Shown: in pieces, positions 8,104 through 13,518 of the stretch | Numbering within the stretch: the first letter of the stretch is position 1 | Layout of the letters: the number at the start of each line of letters is the position of its first letter | From: Candidatus Parcubacteria bacterium | GTDB taxonomy: Bacteria > Patescibacteriota > Patescibacteriia > Patescibacteriales > UBA12075 | Direction of reading: 5' to 3' | NCBI GenBank assembly: GCA_023140595.1 | Contig: JAGLLI010000003.1 | Coordinates: 1 to 18,031, forward strand | DNA: 18,031 nucleotides | The notes under the pieces: model-generated | Database searches by the model: none | Told to the model about the DNA's origin: nothing | The model's input: the letters and a program-made list of their open reading frames with translations, nothing else | Program-made: the position numbers and the translations under genes

Positions 8104-8247
8104 ACACAACTCTCACCGATGAAGCGAAGTTTTGCAGATTCCTTTTTAATATTATTATTCATCTGCAAAATTTGGGAGAAGGAATTTTTTCTCATTATTA
8201 TATATTATTTTAAGAAAATTCCTGAATCGCTTATCGCGTTGTTATGT
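8104..8247 (+). repeat. attC-like element A
   Basis: The outer boxes are ACACAAC (8104-8110) and GTTATGT (8241-8247). The inner stem CGAT(G)AAGCG (8117-8126) pairs with CGCTTATCG (8228-8236), leaving one extra base, G8121, in the left arm. Next come AAG, a hairpin TTTTGCAGAT/ATCTGCAAAA (8130-8139, 8161-8170), the conserved TTTGGGA, and a second hairpin GGAATTTT/AAAATTCC (8181-8188, 8215-8222). The order box, unpaired spacer, stem with extrahelical base, terminal structure is that of integron attC sites. The identity as attC is inferred; the repeat family itself is plain. Confidence 0.65.
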
Positions 8248-8312
8248 GTTTTTTCTGCAAGAAAAAATCGCGTAGTGAAACGGAGCGACAGTATGACGCA
8301 GGAAGAACTTTA

Positions 8313-8843
8313 TTATATATCCACTTCGAGAACTTGACAATTATCTATCTTAGTATTCCACATTTTTTGGTCAGACAAATTTTTATAATATCCATTAATT
8401 ATTTGCAGAATTTCGCTATGTGTTACAACAAGAATATTTTTATAATTTAATGATTTTAATTCACTCAAAAAAGAATACACTCTTTGTTTTTCTTCTTTAA
8501 AAGACTCTCCATTATTAAATTTTAAATTAAAAATATCTGGTTCTAATGCTTTGAAAAAATCAGAAACAGGTTTGCTATCAAATCCCGTTTTTCTATCATT
8601 TATTCTAGAATCAATTTTGAATTCCACTTGATGATTTTTTGTAATTATGGAATTCGTTTCTTTTGTACGGGGCAATTCTGAGATTATTACTAAATCCAAA
8701 TCAATATTTTTAATTTTATCTCCAACTATTTCAGCTTGTTGTTTGCCTAAATCAGTAAGGTGGACATCTTTAGTTGGATTATCATTACATAAGTCTAAAA
8801 TATTATAATTTGTCTGACCATGTCTTACAAAAAATATTTTCAT
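8313..8843 (-). CDS. Histidine phosphatase family protein (second copy)
   Basis: A 176-residue histidine phosphatase with MKIFFVRHGQTNYN at the N-terminus (R7, H8), an LPRTKET motif and VVTHSE for the second catalytic His. The frame is open to an ATG at 8912, but that extension lies inside the inverted-repeat arm of the cassette and looks unrelated to the family, so the ATG at 8841-8843 is chosen. The protein is divergent from the phosphatase at 5545-6117. The gene sits alone between elements A and B, and its last codons (8330-8345) pair with the region just upstream of its start (8844-8859). Substrate unknown. Confidence 0.83.
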   Translation of the reverse strand: MKIFFVRHGQTNYNILDLCNDNPTKDVHLTDLGKQQAEIVGDKIKNIDLDLVIISELPRTKETNSIITKNHQVEFKIDSRINDRKTGFDSKPVSDFFKALEPDIFNLKFNNGESFKEEKQRVYSFLSELKSLNYKNILVVTHSEILQIINGYYKNLSDQKMWNTKIDNCQVLEVDI

Positions 8844-8902
8844 ATAATTGTCAAGTTCTTTATATATTAAATAGTTTTCTAAAGTTCTTCCGAATAATAT
8901 TG

Positions 8903-9687
8903 CACATAACATTTAGTATATGCGAAGTTTTCTAATTTTTTTGGTAAAATTGGCTGGAAGCCTACCAGAAAAAAATTAGAAAATTTGGGTGGAGATAAAG
9001 TAATTAAAATTTTTTTAATTCGTTAAAAAATGTACAGCCGTGTTTATTTGACGTGAAAAATTATATTCTGTGTTAATAAACTTAAAATTATACTTTTTGG
9101 TTTCTCTTTCAAAATAAACGCCGTAAGCACTCATAGATTTGGTCGCTAAACGGATAGTTTTTTCATCTTTAATATTTTTAATCCAGTTATCGTTATTTTC
9201 GCTCTTGTGGAAACCATCGTATATTTTTTCTTCGTCCAATTTGGCTAAAAACAGAATTTTAACATTGCGGTTAGACTTGAAATCTTTTATAAGGCTTGGC
9301 AGGAGATAAACGCCTTCAACAATGTAATCCATTTTGCAATCAAGCAAATGCGTAATCAGTTGTTTAATTCCGGGCCAAGCCGTTCGTGACTCAACGATAT
9401 CAGCGTTAACAATCTGGCGAGCGTTATATTTCAAAAAATATTTATCAATGGCGGCCAAATCGAACATTTTTTCAAATGGAAACTTTTTATCTCGCTCCTT
9501 ACTCTTAAAATATGGCAAAATTATTTGCCTTATATTATCCGTAGAAAGACAAGGGATGTTTAGTTTTTTAGACAGCTTGCGTGATAAAATGCTTTTACCA
9601 CCGCTAGGTGAGCCACCGATTAGATATATCATATGTTAAAAGATTTTTTTTATTTTTAATTGGAACCGCATATGAAGGTGTTATGTG
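8903..9687 (+). repeat. attC-like element B, split by the kinase gene
   Basis: Left half: CACATAAC (8903-8910), the inner stem arm ATATGCG (8918-8924), AAG, a long hairpin (8928-8946 with 8963-8984), then TTTGGGT. Right half, about 680 bases later: AACC, CGCATAT (9667-9673, complementary to the left arm) and GTTATGTG (9680-9687, complementary to the left box). Where other copies have the small second hairpin, AATTAAAA (9002-9009) pairs with TTTTAATT (9654-9661) and encloses the kinase gene. So the kinase sits in the position of the second hairpin loop. A chance join of two half elements remains possible. Confidence 0.5.
9015..9632 (-). CDS. P-loop kinase-like NTPase
   Basis: A 205-residue protein starting MIYLIGGSPSGGKS, a Walker A P-loop at residues 6-14 (K13). 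It then has the SRKLSKKLNIPCLSTDNIRQ layout typical of small-molecule kinases of the shikimate/2-phosphoglycerate/nucleoside kinase type, where an Asp in the strand after the P-loop helix contacts the substrate. A later VEGVYLLPSLI strand and a C-terminal FINTEYNF element fit the same fold. The substrate is unknown. The ATG follows CTTTTAACAT and has no Shine-Dalgarno sequence. The gene lies inside the split element B, without its own complete cassette boundary. Confidence 0.78.
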   Translation of the reverse strand: MIYLIGGSPSGGKSILSRKLSKKLNIPCLSTDNIRQIILPYFKSKERDKKFPFEKMFDLAAIDKYFLKYNARQIVNADIVESRTAWPGIKQLITHLLDCKMDYIVEGVYLLPSLIKDFKSNRNVKILFLAKLDEEKIYDGFHKSENNDNWIKNIKDEKTIRLATKSMSAYGVYFERETKKYNFKFINTEYNFSRQINTAVHFLTN

Positions 9688-10201
9688 ATGTTGAAAAAAT
9701 TATTGATCATTAAACGTTTTAATATTTTCGTCCACAAGTTTTCTGTACGGTTTGTATATTTTCTGCTCAAATGGACCATCCCACCATTCTATAGTTATTG
9801 TGTCTGTTAGTGATTCAAATAAATGAGGTGTGTTAGGTGGAATACTTATAAATTCATTGGCTTTTTTCTTGATGACCACATCTTTTTTGTTTTTACGTAG
9901 AGTAATCTTAAATTCACCTTTTAAGATAAGGTCGTATTGAGTGTATGGGTGAAAATCACCACTTAATAAAGTTCCTTTTTTACGTGTCATTAAATTAAAA
10001 TATACATCACCAATTTCAATTCGATATATTACACCTCTAGCGTCTTTATGTATTAGTATTTTTTTCATAATTTTTTAATTTCACATAACGTTTGCGTGTC
10101 ATCTGAAGTTTTACTTATTCTACATTATTTTTTTAATAAAGAAAAGAATAAATAAAATTTGGGTGAGCTCTTTGCATAAAGAGCGAACCAGATACACGCT
10201 G
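9681..10201. mobile_element. Putative cassette 2: cupin gene
   Basis: It runs from the GTT box of element B to that of element C. The ends are complementary: 9680-9703 (GTTATGTG, then AAAAAATTATTG after a short mismatch) with 10067-10089 (ATAATTTTTTAATTT, then CACATAAC). The inner ends coincide with the stop codon (9700-9702) and the ATG (10066-10068) of the only gene, so almost no other DNA is present in the unit besides the element. This is the compact single-gene layout expected of an integron cassette. Confidence 0.5.
9700..10068 (-). CDS. Cupin-fold protein
   Basis: A 122-residue single-domain cupin. The two histidine-bearing motifs are visible: SGDFHPYTQYDLILKGEFKI (H40, Q44, then the Gly of the turn at 51) and SIPPNTPHLFES (H82). 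This resembles small cupins that bind a metal and a sugar or metabolite, including sugar isomerase or epimerase-like forms. The N-terminus (ILIHKDARGVIYRIEIGD) resembles cupins fused to or acting with nucleotidyl or glycosyl enzymes, but function cannot be assigned. The start codon lies at the inner end of the cassette's right inverted-repeat arm, with no room for a promoter of its own except within that arm. Confidence 0.8.
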   Translation of the reverse strand: MKKILIHKDARGVIYRIEIGDVYFNLMTRKKGTLLSGDFHPYTQYDLILKGEFKITLRKNKKDVVIKKKANEFISIPPNTPHLFESLTDTITIEWWDGPFEQKIYKPYRKLVDENIKTFNDQ

Positions 10202-10207
10202 TTAGCT
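10082..10207 (+). repeat. attC-like element C
   Basis: The outer boxes are CACATAAC (10082-10089) and GTTAGCT (10201-10207). The inner stem GCGTGT(C)ATCTG (10094-10105) pairs with CAGATACACGC (10189-10199); C10100 is the single extra base, again in the left arm. Then come AAG, hairpin TTTTACTTATTCT/AGAATAAATAAAA, TTTGGGTGA, and hairpin GCTCTTT-GCAT-AAAGAGC (10167-10184), then GAACC. The stem sequence differs from A and D while pairing is kept, so this is covariation and not simple sequence identity. Confidence 0.68.
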
Positions 10208-11424
10208 GATGTAAATAAATTCGCGAGCGATAGCGAGCATTATTCGGGCAAATTTTATAAATTTTTTATTCGTTTTACAATATCCTCTAGTTTTTTTGTG
10301 TATTCCTTGAATAACGCAAAATATTTATCTGGGTTTGCAAGAAAATCGTCAACCATTTGTTCTCTGGTAGTGAGGTCAGTTTTCCAGCGATATAATTCTT
10401 CAATAACCTTAATATTTTCTGATGGCAAAGAAGGATAACAAAAATTTAAAACATCTTCTTTTTTATAAATCAGTTTGCCGTTTTGTATATAAGATTTTGT
10501 GCCGACTGCGTCTCTAATGGAGCGAACCGCCCATTTAACCCACTGAATTTGACGGCTCTTCTCTAACTTCCATTTATCCATTTTGTGAGCTTGCAAATGT
10601 GTGTAGATTTCAAACGGCAAACTTTCCAAGTATCGTTCTTGATAAAATTTAACCATTGGTGTGTATATTCTTTCTTTCATTTTTGATTTTTTTCGAGCCA
10701 GAAAACCGGTGGAGTCATAAACAGGATTACTTTCTAAAATCAGTTGATGTTCTGCTGTTGGTTGAGTATCGAGGTGATTTAGTTCATATTCTGCGAACCT
10801 GCTATCTGTCAAGCCAAATTCTACATTAATGCCAAGTTGGGTGCAAATTTTTTTGGCTATTGAATTATTAAAATCAAACCAGTCGAGTGTGAGGCGTGGT
10901 TTTTCTTGGTTTGTTTGAAGAAAATCAGAAAATTTTTGTTCTGCTTCTTTTTGTTTGGAATCTGAGTGGCGACTTCCCGAGGTTTGCCAGATAAAATAGT
11001 CTGGTGACGACACATACACTCGTGTATCAATATCCGAGCCGGGCACGGCCTCTCCTTTGGCATAAGAACCAATTTCTATAATCCCATCAACCGTGAATCC
11101 GTGCCCGATTTCTTTTTCAAGGATCCGTGCATATTTCTGTGTTGTTTCTGGGTTCAACTCCAATTCAGAATGATTTGAATCAAAATGTAACTTTTCAATT
11201 TCTGGTTTTTCAACGCTCATAAAAATTTATAAAAATTGCCCGAATAATTTTTCGGCGATAGCCGAAAAGAATTTATTTATTTCAGCTAACGTTTACCGAT
11301 GAAGCGAAGTTTTGAAAATACCTTACTAAGTTTTATTATCATTTTCAAAATTTGGGTGAAAGGATGGGGTTTGTTCCTTGTTAAATTAATAATAAGCCTC
11401 ATCCTGTAACCGCTTATCGCGTTG
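10202..11424. mobile_element. Putative cassette 3: nucleotidyltransferase gene
   Basis: It runs from the GTT box of element C to that of element D. The ends form an inverted repeat of about 70 bases (10201-10269 with 11219-11290): GTTAGCTGA, AAATAAATTC, GATAGC, ATTATTCGGGCAA and TTTATAAATTTTT are matched in order by their complements. The inner end of the right arm touches the ATG (11218-11220), and the left arm covers the stop (10255-10257). Different cassettes have different arm sequences, so the pairing is specific to each unit. Confidence 0.52.
10255..11220 (-). CDS. Pol-beta-type nucleotidyltransferase domain protein
   Basis: A 321-residue protein with a DNA-polymerase-beta-type nucleotidyltransferase signature: IIEIGSYAKGEAVPGSDIDTRVY (GS at 51-52, metal ligands D63 and D65), with a candidate third acid at D113 in LTLDWFDF. 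The C-terminal half (about 180-321) is helical and basic/aromatic, as in stand-alone transferases that modify small molecules, tRNA or protein. It is longer than minimal MNT/KNTase domains and has no adjacent HEPN gene, so a MntA/HepT toxin-antitoxin pair is not supported. Substrate unknown. The gene fills its cassette from arm to arm and has no obvious Shine-Dalgarno sequence. Confidence 0.78.
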   Translation of the reverse strand: MSVEKPEIEKLHFDSNHSELELNPETTQKYARILEKEIGHGFTVDGIIEIGSYAKGEAVPGSDIDTRVYVSSPDYFIWQTSGSRHSDSKQKEAEQKFSDFLQTNQEKPRLTLDWFDFNNSIAKKICTQLGINVEFGLTDSRFAEYELNHLDTQPTAEHQLILESNPVYDSTGFLARKKSKMKERIYTPMVKFYQERYLESLPFEIYTHLQAHKMDKWKLEKSRQIQWVKWAVRSIRDAVGTKSYIQNGKLIYKKEDVLNFCYPSLPSENIKVIEELYRWKTDLTTREQMVDDFLANPDKYFALFKEYTKKLEDIVKRIKNL

Positions 11425-11430
11425 TTATGC
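11284..11430 (+). repeat. attC-like element D
   Basis: The outer boxes are AGCTAAC (11284-11290) and GTTATGC (11424-11430). The inner stem CGAT(G)AAGCG (11297-11306) pairs with CGCTTATCG (11411-11419); G11301 is the extra base. Then come AAG, hairpin TTTTGAAAAT/ATTTTCAAAA (11310-11319, 11341-11350), TTTGGGTGA, and a second hairpin GGATGGGG/CCTCATCC (11362-11369, 11397-11404, one G-U pair), then GTAACC. It shares the inner stem sequence with element A but has unrelated hairpin sequences. Confidence 0.68.
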
Positions 11431-11482
11431 GCTGTAATAAAAAGCCTCACTCCTTATTAAAAAAATTAATAATTTTGGCAAT

Positions 11483-11833
11483 TTATTTTTGGCTATTCCA
11501 ATATTCATAGGCAATATCATAAAGATCACTTTCAGTTCCCGTGTCAGTATTGAAACGAGCATCTTCCTCGTCATCAACCCAGTCGGGGCGTTCACCTTTT
11601 TCAATCTCTTTTTCTAATGAATTGGCTAGAGACAAAACATCGCTTGCTGCCATTGTAAGTCCACCGTCATTGGCTGTCCAATTATTCTCGACATCTGTTT
11701 TGATTTCCTTGATTTTTTTAATTGCCTCCTCGTACTTTGGTGCGTTTAATTCAATTGAAGATTTGGGCTTTACTTGCCTGTCAACAATTGACTTTTGAAT
11801 TTCTTCTGCCGATGGCATTTTAGGTTTTTCCAT
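11483..11833 (-). CDS. Hypothetical protein (cassette gene), acidic, 116 aa
   Basis: I do not recognise this protein. It is soluble and strongly acidic towards the C-terminus (DWVDDEEDARF, then TGTESDLYDIAYEYW), with a Lys/Glu-rich, probably helical middle (KYEEAIKKIKEIKTDVENNW) and a small-residue helix (GGLTMAASDVLSLANSLEKEIEKG). There are no cysteines and no signal peptide. The size and isolated position in a cassette are typical of unassigned cassette proteins. The stop codon is inside the left inverted-repeat arm. The gene has its own -10 element, which suggests it is expressed independently of its neighbours. Confidence 0.7.
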   Translation of the reverse strand: MEKPKMPSAEEIQKSIVDRQVKPKSSIELNAPKYEEAIKKIKEIKTDVENNWTANDGGLTMAASDVLSLANSLEKEIEKGERPDWVDDEEDARFNTDTGTESDLYDIAYEYWNSQK

Positions 11834-11855
11834 AATTTTGTTGTGTTATTTAATT

Positions 11856-11861
11856 ATTATA
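11856..11861 (-). promoter_or_regulatory. Candidate -10 box for the 116-aa gene
   Basis: TATAAT reads on the - strand at 11861-11856, which would put the transcript start about 15 bases before the ATG at 11833. The -35 region is not a clear match. It lies between the right inverted-repeat arm and the gene, so the cassette would carry its own promoter. Confidence 0.4.
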
Positions 11862-11942
11862 GTGTAAATTAGGCGCAGAAAATAAATTGCCAAAATTATT
11901 AATTTTTTATTTTAATTAAGGAGGCTTTTTATTATTGCGTAT

Positions 11943-12095
11943 AATGAACACCGATATCTGAAGTTTTTAATTCTCTACATTATTATTTTATCATAAAGAA
12001 AAGAGAATTAAAAATTTGGGTCGGAATAAAATTTTTCTCATTATTGTAATTAATATTAAGAAATTTTATGTAGCCAGATATCGCGTTGTTATCGG
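11943..12095 (+). repeat. attC-like element E
   Basis: The outer boxes are AATGAAC (11943-11949) and GTTATCGG (12088-12095). The inner stem CGATATCTG (11952-11960) pairs perfectly with CAGATATCG (12075-12083), here without an extra base. Then come AAG, a perfect 13-bp hairpin TTTTTAATTCTCT (11964-11976) with AGAGAATTAAAAA (12002-12014), TTTGGGT, and a second hairpin ATAAAATTT/AAATTTTAT (12061-12069). It is the third different inner stem sequence in the family with pairing preserved. Confidence 0.65.
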
Positions 12096-12424
12096 ATGTA
12101 AATTTATTTTTGTCACTCCTTATTGTTAAATAAAAAATTAGAATTGGGCGGAAGGTTGGGCATCCCTCCGCTTGAAGTTATACTGTTTTGTAAAAAGATC
12201 TATGACAGTCTAAACATGGGCTTTTAATTTCTGAATCAATTTCTAACCGACCTGTTTTGGGACACGTTAAATATTGTTTCTTTTTTGGCTTAAACATCGT
12301 TCGATAAAGACCTCCGAAAAGAACAACAAAATATAAAATAATAAATATTTTCATAAAACCTCCCTTTATTAGCCCAATTCTAATTTTTTATTAAAGGACA
12401 AAAAATAAATTTATTTCCGATAAC
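12089..12424. mobile_element. Putative cassette 5: 58-residue protein gene, right-hand site degenerate
   Basis: The left end is GTTATCGG (12088-12095) and the right end is CCGATAAC (12417-12424). The arms 12088-12149 and 12372-12424 are complementary over nearly their full length: TAAATTTATTTTTGTC with its complement, and AAAAAATTAGAATTGGGC with GCCCAATTCTAATTTTTT perfectly. The following element (F) keeps only GATATCTG after the box. No matching right half is found, so this is the array's decayed end. Confidence 0.5.
12178..12354 (-). CDS. Small membrane-anchored protein with zinc-ribbon-like cysteines, 58 aa
   Basis: This short ORF starts at ATG 12354-12352 and stops at TAA 12180-12178. 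It is preceded by AAAGGGAGG ending 4 bases before the ATG, the clearest Shine-Dalgarno sequence in the accessory region, which supports it as a real gene. Residues 3-17 (IFIILYFVVLFGGLY) form one hydrophobic helix, followed by a basic stretch (KPKKKQ). Then come C31 (TCPKTG) and C47/C50-H51 (SPCLDCH), a possible metal site with incomplete zinc-ribbon spacing. Topology would be a single anchor with a short cytoplasmic tail. Function unknown. It is the only gene in cassette 5. Confidence 0.6.
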   Translation of the reverse strand: MKIFIILYFVVLFGGLYRTMFKPKKKQYLTCPKTGRLEIDSEIKSPCLDCHRSFYKTV

Positions 12425-12793
12425 AAGTGATATCTGCACTCATTATTTTTCCATTTAAAATAAGTCAAAATAATTATATAAATTTCCAATCAAAATGTTT
12501 TATGAATGGAAATCATCAATATTTAAAGCGACTACTTAAATACTACCAAAAATACCCAAAAAAGACAATTATTTGCGTCCATCCGTAGGAACGCGCCGCG
12601 GCGCGTTCGTTTCAACGATTTGCGTGTTTTCCCCAATACGCGATAATATGTTTGTTGCTATGGCTGATTTATTTATTTTTGCGGTTAGCTAATGATTGGT
12701 AATTATTTTAAAATATTTTTTCTCTAAAATTAGCAAAAAAGGGTTAAAATCGTTGTCAAGGCTATTTAGAAATGTCATAAGGGTTAAAATCGT
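12425..12793. other. Gene-free stretch with cassette remnant and GC palindrome
   Basis: This AT-rich stretch has no credible ORF. It begins with the remnant of element F (GATATCTG near 12429-12437). A perfect 20-base, very GC-rich palindrome lies at 12589-12608 (half-site GAACGCGCCG). AAGGGTTAAAATCGTT is repeated 40 bases apart (12739-12754 and 12779-12794), the second copy ending at the -35 box of the promoter below. I see nothing else. Confidence 0.55.
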
Positions 12794-12822
12794 TTGACAA
12801 GTTTTCAATAGTATGCTATGAT
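12794..12822 (+). promoter_or_regulatory. Strong sigma-70-type promoter for the 114-aa gene
   Basis: TTGACA (12794-12799) and TATGAT (12817-12822) are separated by 17 bases, a near-consensus housekeeping promoter. The first gene downstream is at 13113, leaving a leader of about 280 bases. AATCATAG occurs twice in the leader (about 12902 and 12930), and its inverse CTATGATT overlaps the -10 box, so a regulator site or RNA pairing is possible. Confidence 0.7.
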
Positions 12823-12828
12823 TAAAAA

Positions 12829-13112
12829 TCAAATAAATAAATTTTGAATTATGATTTATCTGATTATAATGATAAATATAATCGCTAATAAAAAACATAA
12901 TCATAGCCCATCAAAATAATCAAAAAAATCATAGTTCAAGACAATAACCGTTTTTTACAATTGAATAATGCAGATTAAAAAAATTTCATTTTTTTTTATT
13001 TCTAATTTATGGATTTATCTGCCTTCTAAGATAACAAATGGCTTGTTGTTTTAGATAGGTTGATAAATTTTTAAAACGCTCAATTTTGAGCAAAAAATAA
13101 AAGGAGAAAAAA
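12829..13112 (+). promoter_or_regulatory. Long 5' leader of the 114-aa gene
   Basis: About 280 AT-rich bases lie between the predicted transcript start and the ATG. They end with the hairpin GCTCAA-TT-TTGAGC (13078-13091), followed by the Shine-Dalgarno AAGGAG (13101-13106), 6 bases before the ATG. No known riboswitch is recognised. Confidence 0.4.
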
Positions 13113-13457
13113 ATGGATAAAAAAAATTTTTTAGAAATTTTTTATAACGCAAATAAGTATACGAGAGAAGAAATTCAGCCTCTCGTAGAAAGCGTTAAAA
13201 AAGAGTTTCATGTCCGTGTTGTCGGATCCTCTGTGTATTCATATCAGGGGCAAATGAACGGAAAGCATGGCAAAAACCCTCCTGAAACTCGCCCAGATGA
13301 CTGGGCAGGAGATCATTTCGGATATGGCGATATTCGAAATGGAGACCATCTTCTGTGTCTTGGCACGGAAGATCGGTATGGATATGTAGACGAGCAGAAT
13401 CTCGTCTACACTTGTGTTGACTCCATAGAGGAGGCTATGGATTTTGATCTTTTTTAA
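13113..13457 (+). CDS. Hypothetical protein, 114 aa
   Basis: I do not recognise the family. It is a soluble protein of 114 residues with a helical N-terminus (FLEIFYNANKYTREEIQPLVESVKKEF), a strand pair (HVRVVGSSVYSYQGQ) and a Gly/Asp-rich middle with ETRPDDWAGDHFGYGDIRNG, followed by DHLLCLGTEDRYGYVD and an acidic end. The many Trp/Tyr/Asp/Gly residues suggest a compact beta-rich domain. It has a strong Shine-Dalgarno sequence, its own promoter and its own terminator, so it is a single-gene transcription unit. Its base composition is richer in G+C than the flanking DNA, which may hint at transfer. Confidence 0.75.
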   Translation: MDKKNFLEIFYNANKYTREEIQPLVESVKKEFHVRVVGSSVYSYQGQMNGKHGKNPPETRPDDWAGDHFGYGDIRNGDHLLCLGTEDRYGYVDEQNLVYTCVDSIEEAMDFDLF

Positions 13458-13462
13458 ACATC

Positions 13463-13480
13463 GGGCGAAGACGGTCGCCC
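13463..13480 (+). repeat. Short GC hairpin after the 114-aa gene
   Basis: GGGCGA (13463-13468) pairs with TCGCCC (13475-13480) six bases after the stop codon. It is not followed by a U-run. It may protect the transcript end upstream of the terminator at 13519. Confidence 0.4.
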
Positions 13481-13518
13481 AATTCTAAAATTACCGTCAA
13501 TTCAACAAGATTCAAACG

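Larger units (their letters stand above)
8242..9680. mobile_element. Putative cassette 1: histidine phosphatase plus split element B with kinase
   Basis: The borders are set by the integron rule (cut between G and TT of the right-hand GTT box) from element A to the right half of element B. The ends are complementary: GTTATGTG (8241-8248) with CACATAAC (8903-8910), GGAAGAACTTTA (8301-8312) with 8880-8891, and a perfect 16-bp pair at 8330-8345 with 8844-8859. The inner arm stops at the ATG of the phosphatase (8841-8843) and overlaps its last codons. An 8249-8266 hairpin and extra sequence interrupt the left arm. Mobility is inferred. Confidence 0.45.
11425..12088. mobile_element. Putative cassette 4: 116-residue protein gene
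   Basis: It runs from the GTT box of element D to that of element E. The arms are the longest uninterrupted ones in the array: 30 bases at 11460-11489 match 11879-11908 perfectly, and AATAAAAAGCCTC (11436-11448) matches 11921-11933 perfectly. The left arm contains the stop codon (11483-11485). The unit includes its own -10 box for the gene (see promoter at 11856). Confidence 0.52.

Noticed and set aside
8119..8450. Two overlapping + strand ORFs (72 and 68 aa)
   Set aside because: They translate the attC-like element A and the antisense of the phosphatase C-terminus; the compositions are not protein-like.
8844..8912. N-terminal extension of the second histidine phosphatase to an upstream ATG
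   Set aside because: The 23 extra residues fall in the inverted-repeat arm and precede the family's normal MKIFFVRHG start.
10163..10438. 91-residue + strand ORF
   Set aside because: It begins inside element C and continues antisense through the nucleotidyltransferase gene, so it is a shadow frame.
10255..11220. MNT/HEPN-type toxin-antitoxin system
   Set aside because: The nucleotidyltransferase is much longer than MntA antitoxins and no HEPN partner gene is adjacent.
8104..12095. CRISPR array
   Set aside because: The repeated units are 126-153 bases, structured and divergent, with genes between them; no short direct repeats with regular spacers and no cas genes.
8104..12095. Elements A-E as ordinary MITEs or REP sequences
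   Set aside because: They share no fixed terminal inverted repeat or target duplication. The complementarity instead links the ends of neighbouring gene units, which a MITE does not explain.
12689..12904. 71-residue ORF on the - strand
   Set aside because: It is a low-complexity Ile/Asn/Phe translation of AT-rich DNA that lies across the strong + strand promoter, with no Shine-Dalgarno and no family resemblance.
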